A stretch of DNA of 64,000 nucleotides from Methanohalophilus profundi (GTDB taxonomy: Archaea; Halobacteriota; Methanosarcinia; Methanosarcinales; Methanosarcinaceae): assembly GCF_004137855.1 (NCBI RefSeq), contig NZ_QBKB01000002.1:75855-139854 (forward strand). The letters run 5' to 3'. Within the stretch, counting starts at the first letter, position 1; each line of letters begins with the position of its first letter. A program made the translations under genes and the position numbers. Positions 40,907 to 50,460 of the stretch are shown here, one piece after another. A model generated the notes under the pieces. That model saw only the letters and a list, made by a program, of their open reading frames with translations. It had not been told where the DNA came from and searched no databases.

Positions 40907-41959
40907 ATGGAAATAGAAAAACTTCTTGAAGAACTGGCAAATGCCCACGGAATTTCCGGCAATGAAGAAAGTATCCGCAAAATCATGGAGAGGGAAATCA
41001 AGCCCTATGTAGATACTATAGAAGTAGATAAAATGGGAAACCTCATAGGTACTAAAAAGGGCACAGGTCCTTCCATTATGCTTGCTGCACATATGGATGA
41101 GATAGGGCTTATGGTTAAATACGTCGATGAGAACGGATTTCTCAGATTTGTGACTATCGGTGGCTGGTTTGACCAGACCCTGCACAGCCAGCGTGTCATG
41201 GTGCACACTACCAAGGGACCTATCCCGGGTGTCATCGGTTCCAAACCTCCTCACGTGATGAAAGATGAGGATAAAAAGAAACCGATAAAGGCAGAAGAAA
41301 TGTTTGTGGATGTCGGGGCAAAGGACAAGGAAGATGCCGAAAACCTAGGAATCGAAGTTGGTACACCCATTTCTATAGACAGGAACTTCGTGGCATTGCA
41401 AAATGGTCTCTACACCTCCAAAGCCTTTGATAACCGGGTTGGGGTGGCCATGGTGATCGACGCCCTGAAACAGATTTCCGAGATGGATATTGATGCCACA
41501 ATTTATGCTGTGGGAACGGTCCAGGAAGAGGTGGGACTTAAAGGTGCACGCACATCTGCTTTCGGTCTGAATCCGGATATTGCAATTGCAACAGATGTCA
41601 CCATCCCCGGTGACCATCCCGGCATAGAAAAGAAAGATTCAGCCCTGGAAGTTGGCAAGGGTCCGGTAATTACTGTAGTTGATGGTGCTGGCAGGGGCCT
41701 GATGGCAGACAAACAGGTTGTCAAATGGCTAAAAGAAACAGCACAGGAGAATGACCTGCCCCATCAGCTCGATGTGGGAGACGGAGGAACCACCGACGCA
41801 ACCGCAATACACCTGACAAGGGAAGGTGTTCCGTCAAGTACAATCAGTGTGGCTGCAAGATACATTCACTCACCGGTAGAAGTGATTTCCATTGATGACC
41901 TTAAAGCAAGCGCCTCTCTTGTTGCAAAAGCAGCTAAAAATGTAGGGAAGTATTTCTAA
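40907..41959 (+). CDS. M42-family metallopeptidase (tetrahedral aminopeptidase type)
   Basis: 350-residue cytoplasmic zinc or cobalt aminopeptidase, often a dodecameric peptide-trimming complex. Metal and catalytic residues are visible in LAAHMDEIGL (His), KAFDNRVGVAM (Asp), GTVQEEVGLKGA (Glu pair), AIATDVTIPG (Asp) and ARYIHSPVEVI (His). ATG 40907 has an AAGGAAGG site. The older label endoglucanase for this family is a misannotation. It is transcribed alone, followed by a 187-base spacer. Confidence 0.92.
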   Translation: MEIEKLLEELANAHGISGNEESIRKIMEREIKPYVDTIEVDKMGNLIGTKKGTGPSIMLAAHMDEIGLMVKYVDENGFLRFVTIGGWFDQTLHSQRVMVHTTKGPIPGVIGSKPPHVMKDEDKKKPIKAEEMFVDVGAKDKEDAENLGIEVGTPISIDRNFVALQNGLYTSKAFDNRVGVAMVIDALKQISEMDIDATIYAVGTVQEEVGLKGARTSAFGLNPDIAIATDVTIPGDHPGIEKKDSALEVGKGPVITVVDGAGRGLMADKQVVKWLKETAQENDLPHQLDVGDGGTTDATAIHLTREGVPSSTISVAARYIHSPVEVISIDDLKASASLVAKAAKNVGKYF

Positions 41960-42015
41960 TACTTCTCCAATTACTTTTCACATTAAAACCGGCTTATACC
42001 ATCAATTATTTTAAT

Positions 42016-42029
42016 AATAGAATTCTATT
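42016..42029. promoter_or_regulatory. perfect 14-base palindrome upstream of the leucine/isoleucine operon
   Basis: AATAGAATTCTATT is perfectly self-complementary and lies about 75 bases upstream of a TATA-like CTTATATTTAATATG (42091-42110) preceding the synthase gene. It could be an operator for a dimeric regulator, but short AT-rich palindromes also arise by chance. Confidence 0.3.
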
Positions 42030-42146
42030 TTCAAAGCATTTCATGATTTACCTTTTGTATGCATGAAAGGCTAACAGTCATATGGTCAACGCGAACTTAT
42101 ATTTAATATGAGCGTGTCACATGGTTGCACAATATTCATAAAAATC

Positions 42147-43635
42147 GTGAGGGATTGTATTATTCGAAAATGTACGCTTTCTGGACACTACCCTGAGAGA
42201 CGGTGAACAAACACCCGGTGTAGCACTGACTTGTGAAGAAAAACTCTGGATCGCCCGTAAACTGGACGAAATGGGAGTACACATCATCGAAGCAGGATCT
42301 GCTATCACCTCCGAAGGTGAGAGAAACGCTATAAGAGGAATCACTGCTGAAGGTCTTGATTCTGAAATATGCAGTTATTGCCGTATAATGCAGCAGGATG
42401 TAGACTACGCCCTGGAATGCGATGTGGATTCCATCCATCTGGTCGCACCTGTATCAGACCTGCATATCAATGTGAAATTGAAAAAGGACAGGCAAGCAGT
42501 CAGGGAAATGTCAACCCGTGTCATTGAATACGCAAAAGATCATGGATTGATTGTTGAATTCAGCGGGGAAGATGCATCCAGGGCAGATTTTGATTTCCTG
42601 AAGAGCCTCTACCAAGACGGTATCGATGCCGGAGCCGACAGGTTATGCTATTGTGATACTGTGGGAATGCTGGTTCCCGAAAAAACGGAAAATATTTTCA
42701 GCGAACTTTCCAGTACATGCAGTGTACCGGTAAGCATTCACTGCCATGATGATTTCGGACTATCCGTAGCCAATACCATAGCTGCCCTGAAAGCCGGGGC
42801 CGGGGAAGCCCATATGACCATAAATGGGATCGGTGAAAGGGCCGGGAATACCTCACTGGAAGAAGTTGTGATGATCCTGGAATGGCTTTATGATCACAGA
42901 ACTGGTATAAAATCAGAAGAACTTTATAAAACATCCAGACTGGTCAGCCGCTTGACCGGCATACCTGTGGCCATCAATAAATCGCTCGTTGGAGGCAATG
43001 CATTCACCCATGAAGCAGGCATTCATGTACACGGACTGCTGGCAGACACTTCTACATATGAGCCCCTGAAACCCGAAGTTCTGGGCAGGGAAAGAAAAAT
43101 AGTTCTGGGCAAACACGCCGGCAAAAGCTCAGTAACCCTGGCATTGAAAGAACTCGGACTGGAAGTAGACGATGCCCAGCTCAATGAAATCCTCACCCGG
43201 GTCAAAGAAATAGGGGACCATGGAAAACATGTCACAGATTCCGATTTACAAACAATTGCCGACACCGTCCTGAACATTTACAGGGAATCCCGGGTCAAAC
43301 TCAAAGATTTCACCATCGTATCCGGTAACCAGGTTATGCCAACCGCATCGGTAAGGATAACCGTGGATGGTGAGGAAGTTGTGGAAGCCGATATCGGGGA
43401 TGGTCCCGTAGATGCAGTTGTAAAAGGAATACGCAAGGCTGTATCAGGTATAGGGGATGTACAGCTGGAAGAATACCACGTCGACGCGATAACCGGCGGT
43501 ACTGATGCGCTGGTGGAAGTGCGTGTTAAACTTTCAAAGGATGGAAAAATGGTTAGCTCCCGGGGTGCCCGTACAGATATAATCACAGCATCCGTTGAAG
43601 CTGTGATAAATGCAATAAACCAGCTAATGAATTGA
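42147..43635 (+). CDS. 2-isopropylmalate / (R)-citramalate synthase family protein
   Basis: HMGL-type acyl-CoA condensing enzyme. It has [15 protein letters not shown] at the start, [19 protein letters not shown] and [16 protein letters not shown] mid-barrel, and the LeuA-type C-terminal dimer/regulatory domain from about residue 380. Position before ilvBNC suggests leucine or citramalate-route isoleucine synthesis; I cannot separate LeuA from CimA by eye. The conserved start lies upstream of ATG 42271 in a frame lacking a normal start. GTG 42147 joins it if the AAAA at 42167-42170 had three A. True start uncertain. Confidence 0.82.
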
Positions 43636-43669
43636 AGTTAGAAGCAAGAGAAGAAAACGAAGGGATATA

Positions 43670-45367
43670 ATGAGTGAAAATAACAACAAGATGACAGGTG
43701 CACGCGCAATCATCGAGTGCCTCTATGAAGAAAATGTGGAGGTTATCTTCGGCTATCCCGGTGGTGTCCTTCTTCACATATATGATGAGATATACAAATC
43801 CGATCTCAGACACATTCTTGTCAGGCATGAGCAGGCAGCAGCCCATGCCGCAGAAGGATATGCAAGGGCAACCGGCAAGGTTGGTGTATGTCTTGCAACC
43901 TCCGGACCAGGTGCCACCAACCTTGTAACCGGTATTGCAAATGCCTACATGGATTCTATACCAATGGTCGCACTCACAGGACAGGTGCCCCGTTCAATGA
44001 TAGGCAACGATGCGTTCCAGGAAGCAAATATCACCGGCATCACAATGCCAATCACCAAACACAACTATCTTGTGCAGGATGCAAAGGACCTGCCCCGTAT
44101 AATCAAAGAGGCTTTCCACATTGCATCCACAGGAAGACCCGGACCCGTGTTGATAGATCTACCCAAGGATATAACAACCGAGGAAATCGAATTTTCCTAT
44201 CCGGATAAAGTGGACCTTAAAGGGTACAAACCCACCTACAAGGGAAATCTCCAGCAGGTTAAGCGAGCTGCCTCCGCAATTGAAAAAGCCCATTAGCCTT
44301 TGATATATGCAGGTGGCGGAATACTTGGATCAAATGCCAGTGAAGAGCTACTGCAGTTTGCCGAACATGTACAGACACCTGTAACCACAACCCTTACCGG
44401 TATAGGTGGTTTCCCGACACAACATCCCCTTTACGTGGGAATGCCCGGCATGCACGGAACCAAATATGCCAATTACACCATACAGGAATGTGACCTTCTA
44501 ATAGCAGTCGGTGCAAGATTTGACGACCGCGTGACGGGTAAACTTGCATCCTTTGCACCCAACGCAAAAATCCTGCATATTGACATCGATCCTGCCGAGA
44601 TTTCCAAGAACATAGCGGTGGATATACCGATTGTCGGGGACGCAAAGAACATCCTTGCCTCCCTTAACAAATACGTAAAACCTGTTGAGAAAGAAAACCG
44701 GAAAGAGTGGCTGGACAGGATAGAGGGCTGGAAAAAATCCTATCCTCTGCACTATGTTGGTGAACAGGACGGACTCAAACCCCAATACATTATTGAACAG
44801 ATCTATGAAGCATGCAAAGATGCTATCATAGTTACTGAAGTCGGCCAGCACCAGATGTGGGCAGCCCAGTATTACAAGTTCAGTGAACCCAGGAGTTTCA
44901 TCACATCCGGAGGACTTGGGACAATGGGATACGGCTATCCTGCGTCAATCGGTGCCAAGGTCGGAAAACCGGATAGAGTGGTATTCAATATTGCAGGCGA
45001 TGGTTCATTCCAGATGAATTCCCAGGAAATCGCAACTGCTGTCCAGAATGACATTCCGGTGATCGTAGCCATAATGAACAACGGTTACCTGGGGATGGTC
45101 AGGCAGTGGCAGGAATTGTTCTTTGAAAAGCGTTATTCACATACCTGCATCCGGGACAGTGTTGATTTTGTGAAACTGGCCGAAGCTTATGGTGCGGTTG
45201 GTATCAGGGTTGAGAAAACTTCCGAGGTAAAACCGGCCCTTGAAAAAGCGATGGATTCCGGAAAACCGGTAATTATAGACTTTATTGTAGAATGTGAGGA
45301 AAACGTATCGCCAATGGTGCCTGCAGGTGCACCTATCAATGAAATACTTGACCTAGAGAGGAAATAA
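43670..45367 (+). CDS. ilvB: acetolactate synthase large subunit with in-frame TAG
   Basis: TDP- and FAD-dependent enzyme joining two pyruvates, or pyruvate and 2-oxobutyrate. The first part has [32 protein letters not shown] and [12 protein letters not shown]. After the break come [22 protein letters not shown] and the TDP motif [14 protein letters not shown]. At 44294-44296, codon 209, a TAG sits between IEKAH and PLIYAGGG with no frame change, where many homologues have a charged residue. Reading through gives about 565 residues, the normal length. TAA overlaps the ilvN ATG. Confidence 0.9.
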
Positions 45368-45852
45368 TGAGACACACACTTGCAGTTCTGGTAGAGAACA
45401 AGTTCGGAGTGCTGTCCAGGGTGGCAGGGCTCTTTGCAAGACGTGGATATAATATCGATAGTCTTGCAGTAGGAGTTACTGAAGATCCTAACGTTTCCAG
45501 AATGACCCTGGTGGTCCGCGGAGACGACCATGTCGTAGAACAGGTTAGCAAACAACTGAATAAGCTGATCGATGTGATTCGTGTTACCGATCTTGGTGCT
45601 GACGAATCCGTGGAAAGGGAACTGGCTCTTATCAAGGTTAAGTCCGATAAGGATACAAGGGCTGAGATAATCCAGATAGTTGATATCTTCCGTGCACGTA
45701 TTGTTGACGTAGCGTCAAAATCCATTACCATTGAAGTTACCGGTGATGAAGAAAAAATTGCCGCTATCGAGAAACTTCTCAAACCCTTCGGAATCAAGGA
45801 ACTTGTCCGTACAGGAAGAATTGCCCTAACAAGGGGCTCAAAAAGTTCATAA
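45367..45852 (+). CDS. ilvN: acetolactate synthase small regulatory subunit
   Basis: 161 residues: an ACT domain ([32 protein letters not shown] begins it) plus the ALS-ss C-terminal domain ([21 protein letters not shown]). It activates the large subunit and confers valine feedback inhibition in related systems. ATG 45367 overlaps the ilvB stop by one base, so synthesis of the two subunits is probably coupled. ilvC follows after 29 bases. Confidence 0.94.
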   Translation: MRHTLAVLVENKFGVLSRVAGLFARRGYNIDSLAVGVTEDPNVSRMTLVVRGDDHVVEQVSKQLNKLIDVIRVTDLGADESVERELALIKVKSDKDTRAEIIQIVDIFRARIVDVASKSITIEVTGDEEKIAAIEKLLKPFGIKELVRTGRIALTRGSKSS

Positions 45853-45881
45853 CTATAATATTTAACAGGAGATTGAAATAA

Positions 45882-46889
45882 ATGGTAGATCTATATTACG
45901 ATGAAGATGCTGATTTTTCAGTGATGGATAGCAAGAAGATCGCAGTTATCGGTTATGGCAGCCAGGGACACGCCCAAGCACAGAACCTTCATGACTCCGG
46001 TCTTGATGTAGTGGTCGGCCTGAGGGTTGGTAGCAGACGCTGGAAACAGGCAGAAGAAGATGGCCTGAAGGTCATGTCTGTTGAAGATGCTGCAAGGGAA
46101 TCTGATATCATCCAGATTCTCATGCCCGACGAAGTACAGGCTGATGTATACAGGGATAAAATCGAGCCGGGACTTGAAGGAGGTAATGCACTTGTCTTTT
46201 CCCATGGGTTCAACATCCACTACAACCAGATCGTGCCCCCTGCAGATGTTGATGTCTACATGGTTGCTCCAAAGAGTCCGGGACATTTAGTCAGGAGGAC
46301 CTACATGGACAATGCAGGTGTGCCCGGTCTGATCGCGATCTACCAGGATGCTACAGGCAATGCAAAGAAACTGGCCCTTGCCCATGCCCGGGGTGTGGGA
46401 TGTACCCGTGCGGGTGTCATCGAAACAACTTTCCGTGAGGAAACCGAGACCGATCTGTTTGGTGAACAGGTAGACCTCTGTGGCGGTGTAGCTTCCCTGA
46501 TCAAGAACTCTTTTGAAGTACTGGTCGAAGCAGGTTACAAGCCTGAAATGGCCTATTTTGAAACACTTCACGAAGTCAAACTTATCGTAGACCTCATCCA
46601 CGAAGGTGGACTGGAAAAAATGTGGTATTCTGTCTCCAACACAGCAGAATACGGTGGAATGACAGTTGGACCTAAGGTCATCAACGATGAATCCCGCCTG
46701 GCAATGTATGAAGCCCTGGATCGCATCCAGAACGGTGAATTTGCAAAAGATTTCGTACTGGAAAATAAGGCCAACAATCCTGTCCTCAAAGCAATGGAAC
46801 GTCAGGACAGGGAACACCCGGTTGAAGAGGTAGGCAGGAAACTGCGTGCCATGATGCCCTGGCTTAACAGTGAACTCAACGAAAAGTAA
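45882..46889 (+). CDS. ilvC: ketol-acid reductoisomerase
   Basis: Class I enzyme, 335 residues, that isomerises and reduces acetolactate. The Rossmann motif is [15 protein letters not shown] near residue 22, and [17 protein letters not shown] carries the cofactor-phosphate contact. Metal-site elements are [19 protein letters not shown] near 190 and [19 protein letters not shown] near 225. It is the last gene of the operon and is followed by an oligo-T terminator. Confidence 0.95.
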   Translation: MVDLYYDEDADFSVMDSKKIAVIGYGSQGHAQAQNLHDSGLDVVVGLRVGSRRWKQAEEDGLKVMSVEDAARESDIIQILMPDEVQADVYRDKIEPGLEGGNALVFSHGFNIHYNQIVPPADVDVYMVAPKSPGHLVRRTYMDNAGVPGLIAIYQDATGNAKKLALAHARGVGCTRAGVIETTFREETETDLFGEQVDLCGGVASLIKNSFEVLVEAGYKPEMAYFETLHEVKLIVDLIHEGGLEKMWYSVSNTAEYGGMTVGPKVINDESRLAMYEALDRIQNGEFAKDFVLENKANNPVLKAMERQDREHPVEEVGRKLRAMMPWLNSELNEK

Positions 46890-46920
46890 TCTTTTTTTCT
46901 CTTTTTTCCTTTCCTTTTTT
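46890..46920 (+). terminator. T-rich terminator after ilvC
   Basis: TCTTTTTTTCTC, TTTTTTCC and TTTTTT follow the ilvC stop at once, a strong archaeal oligo-T signal. The ribosome binding site GGAGG of the next gene begins right after it. Confidence 0.55.
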
Positions 46921-46930
46921 GGAGGAAAAC

Positions 46931-47449
46931 ATGAACACGTTAGATAATATCTACAACCGCAGAAGTGTACGCCATTTTACAGATGAGGATGTGGATGATG
47001 AGGCCATCACAACTCTGTTAGAATGTGCCCGCTGGGCTCCTTCAGGACTCAATAACCAGCCCTGGAAGTTTGTGGTGATTCGCAGGGCAGACACTATTGA
47101 AGCGTTATCCAATTGCACCCATTACAGTGACACTGTGAGAGGGGCAAAAGTGCTTGTTGCTTTCTATTTCGATAAGGAAAGCGGATACAATCGTACCAAG
47201 GACATTCAGTCCATAGGTGCTTCGATAGAGAACATGCTTCTTGCATGCAATGAACTTGGCCTGGGTGCTGTCTGGCTGGGAGAAATACTCAATCAGGATG
47301 AAAAAGTGAACTCAATTCTCAAAGCACCGAAAGATATGGAATTTATGGCAGTTATCGCAATAGGTCATCCGACAGATGAAGAAAGGTCATCCACAAGGAA
47401 ATCCCTGGCAGAAATTACATACAGGGATAATTTTGAGAATGAATGGTGA
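46931..47449 (+). CDS. nitroreductase family protein
   Basis: About 172-residue FMN-dependent oxidoreductase: NRRSVRHFTDEDVDDEAI at the start, WAPSGLNNQPWKFVVI near residue 36 and GASIENMLLACNELGLGAVW near 100. The native substrate is unknown; relatives reduce quinones, nitro compounds or flavins. ATG 46931 is chosen for the GGAGG site at 46921. Its stop nearly touches the convergent DUF123 gene. Confidence 0.88.
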   Translation: MNTLDNIYNRRSVRHFTDEDVDDEAITTLLECARWAPSGLNNQPWKFVVIRRADTIEALSNCTHYSDTVRGAKVLVAFYFDKESGYNRTKDIQSIGASIENMLLACNELGLGAVWLGEILNQDEKVNSILKAPKDMEFMAVIAIGHPTDEERSSTRKSLAEITYRDNFENEW

Positions 47450-47452
47450 TCC

Positions 47453-47896
47453 TCAGGAATCATCATTTTCACTCAATATTTTTGGTTTTTGCCCGCTTTC
47501 CTCGATTGCTGCTTGTATTTCATTTACAGGACAGGTCAACCTGTGGAAAAGATGGGATTGACAGGAACAATCCGAACAACCGAATTTCGACACATAAGTT
47601 CCCTGCAGATTGGCAGCAATGCCACATTCGATATGTTTTTCAGAGCAGGTGTAGACAACATCCACAAATTCAAAATCCGGATGGACAAGTAAATAATCAA
47701 TATGCCACATGGGTTTTTTGTCCTTTTCCCGGGCCAGCTTTTGGTGGCGATGCATACGTTTTAGTCCGCCGGGACCCAGGGCAGAGCCCACATAAATATA
47801 GTAGCCTGCTTCAAATACTATGGATTTGAGACTGCCTACACCAACAGTACAACCATCCGTTTTCAGTATAAGACAGTAGGTCCCTCTGGGACACAT
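47453..47896 (-). CDS. DUF123 / GIY-YIG-type (Uri superfamily) endonuclease-like protein
   Basis: 147 residues. The first half is a DUF123 domain with GYYIYVGSALGPGGLKRMHRH, a variant of the GIY-YIG fold. WHIDYLLVHPDFEFVDVVYT follows, and a Cys-rich part with FGCSDCSCQSHLFH. The domain is common in archaea and also occurs fused to endonuclease III or helicase parts. Its substrate is not established. It is followed closely by topA on the same strand. Confidence 0.8.
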   Translation of the reverse strand: MCPRGTYCLILKTDGCTVGVGSLKSIVFEAGYYIYVGSALGPGGLKRMHRHQKLAREKDKKPMWHIDYLLVHPDFEFVDVVYTCSEKHIECGIAANLQGTYVSKFGCSDCSCQSHLFHRLTCPVNEIQAAIEESGQKPKILSENDDS

Positions 47897-47905
47897 AATA
47901 TAACC

Positions 47906-50237
47906 TCAGAGCAGATTCTTGAATTTTTTATTGCATTTGCGGTTAATGCAATAATGCCTGGCATCCTTCTTGGGTTCCTTTACCCTGACTATTTTCCACC
48001 CACATTCTTCACAGGTCTCCTTGCGCAGTGTAACACGACCCTTTTTGGGGTATGAACATGTAAAACCACAGCGTCTTGCACATCCCAGGAATTTCGAATC
48101 TTTGGTCTCAATCAATATCATATCAGAGCCACAGGGAGGACATTTTCCTATAACAGTAGGCGGGAAGCATAGTTTTTGCTTTTCACAATTAAAGCATGGA
48201 CCAACTCCAACACTCCAGTAATATTTTCCACCACCGACCTTGAGTACGGCAAATCCGCCCATTTTGCACTCCCGGGAGCGCATTACATCCAGGGAACCTT
48301 TTCGGGGAAGAGGATACGTGTTGCGACAATCCGGATAGCCGCTGCAACCTACAAAACGACCCTTATCAGTACGTATAATGCTCAGCGTCCTGCCACATTT
48401 ATCGCATTTTCCAATGTGATTATTCCTATCTTCAGCCAGTTTTTCATCCTTTATAGAACCTGCAATACGCAGCACAATATCGCCTTTACCGGACTTGAGC
48501 CGGGTATACATTTTCTGTATAAGGACGGTACCTTCACTGATTGCCTCGTCAAAGGATTTCTTTCCCTTTTCAACATCCTCTATCAACCCTTCAATTTTTG
48601 CCCTGATTTCAGGTTGTATCAATATAGGTACTGAAACCCCCAGTGCGTCCATGAGATTAAAACCGGTATCCAGCATCGAAATGGTCTTGCCTTTAATCTC
48701 AAAATAGCCTCTTTTCTTGTTTGTTTCGATGTGTGAAGGGGCTGTTGCCTTGGTTCCTATACCATGTTTATCCATGAGGGTCAGAAGTTCGGCTTCAGTT
48801 AGGCGTTTTGGGAGGTGTGGTCTGGGATTTGGTGTTTGTGAGTTTGTTTACAGCCACCTTGTCCCCTTCTGCCACCGGAGGAAGGAGCTTTTCTTTTGAT
48901 ATCTCAAACGGATAGACCTGTTTCCATCCTTCGGACTTCATAACCGAACCCTTACAATCAAAAGGTTCATCCTTCACATGCACTTCCATGTGAGTTTTTT
49001 CAAAGAGGGCAGAATCCATAAGATTGGCAAGAAAATGACGTACAATCAGGTCATATACTTTCCAGGAATTATCCAGTTTAACTGCATTTTTGATCTGTTT
49101 TTCGGAAACTGCTTTTATAGGATGGATAGGGGGGTGATCATGGCCATCCTTTTTCCCATTACGGGGAGATACTGTCGTTTTGAGTAAATTTTCTGCAAAG
49201 GAAGCGTATTCACCTATCCTGAGCAGGTTTTTAAGCATGGATTTAAAGTCATGATCCTCAGGATAGAGGTTTGTTTCTGTCCTGGGATAACTGATAAAGC
49301 CGGCCAGGTAAAGCTGCTCTGCTATTTCCAGGGCTTTTTCCGGACTGATATCTAGGAATTGGGAAGCCCGTTTGAGGAATTCATTCGTATTTAGAGGATA
49401 AGGAGGATTGATCTGTTTTTCTTTGATATTGAGGCGAAACACGGTCGCTTCTCTGGTGCCCTGCAGTTTTTCATATATTTGTTTTGCAAGTTCAATGTCC
49501 CGAATGTTGCCTTTACGGTGCACACCTTCAAATTCACTGGATCCTGCCTGGAAAACCGCTTCTATTTTCCAGAAATCCTCGGGTTTAAAATCACGGATGG
49601 CTTTTTCCCTTTCATATACAAAACCGCAGGTTGGAGTCTGGCAGGGACCAATTGACAAAATATTTTTTGTGTATGCTTTCTCCCGCACAGCAAGGGTCAT
49701 AAAACGGGTGAAAGCCGCACCCATTCTCAGGTCAAGTATCTGACGGGTATCCGCGGACATGGCCAAATTGGTATCCGGCTCTACGAGATCATCAAAGGCC
49801 TTTTCAACCTCATTTGCAGACAGAGAAGAAAATCTGGCCCTTTTTACCGGCACTTTTCTTACCTGCAGAGCAATATCACGTGCCTCAAAACCGATATTTT
49901 CTCCTTCCCGGTCATAGTCACAGGCAAGTACAATGGAATCGGCCTGCTTTGCAAGTTGCCTGACAGCCCGTTCATAATTTTTCTTGGTGATATTTTTGAT
50001 AGGATTGGCTGTCAGCAGGACCGCAGGGTCAATTGCCTTCCAGTCCCTGTAAGCCGGATCAAAATCATAGGATGTAATGTGCCCGGCAAGACCAATGATC
50101 TTGTATTCATCTCCTTTAGCCACAAAGGAATAAACCGGCAGGTCAGCCACATGCTCTCTTGTACTATTACCTCCGCTCAAAATAGTCGCAAGTTTGGCTG
50201 CAGCCTTGTTTTTTTCAGCAAATACAACAATAGTCAT
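47906..50237 (-). CDS. topA: DNA topoisomerase I, type IA (frameshifted)
   Basis: Single-strand passing topoisomerase. The first part has the TOPRIM start VVFAEKNKAAAKL, ACDYDREGENIGFEA and the active-site Tyr in GFISYPRTETNLYP. The second part continues with LMDKHGIGTKATAPSHIE and three or four zinc-ribbon modules, such as CDKCGRTLSIIRTDKGRFVGC. As written the frame stops after QTTPPK. Removing one base from the four-base run at 48807-48810 gives KRLTEAELLTL and rejoins the two halves, about 776 residues in all. Confidence 0.9.
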
Positions 50238-50460
50238 ATACAGGGCAACTAGATGTTGCCATAATTACATAAAGGTAGCTGGAAACGTTTCATTAAGTGT
50301 TCATTAAGACAAAATTTATATTATTAATTTATATATAAACAAGTACAATCAAAAAATTAAAATAAATGCAGCTTTTTTGTATATACATAACATAACCAAA
50401 AATATAGTCATGTAAAACATTATATGCCTAAAAATCGTTAACTCTACACTGGAGAGTGCT

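Noticed and set aside
44297-45367. Second half of ilvB as a separate gene starting at 44300
   Set aside because: The frame is continuous with the first half and the break falls inside a conserved domain, so it is one gene with an internal TAG.
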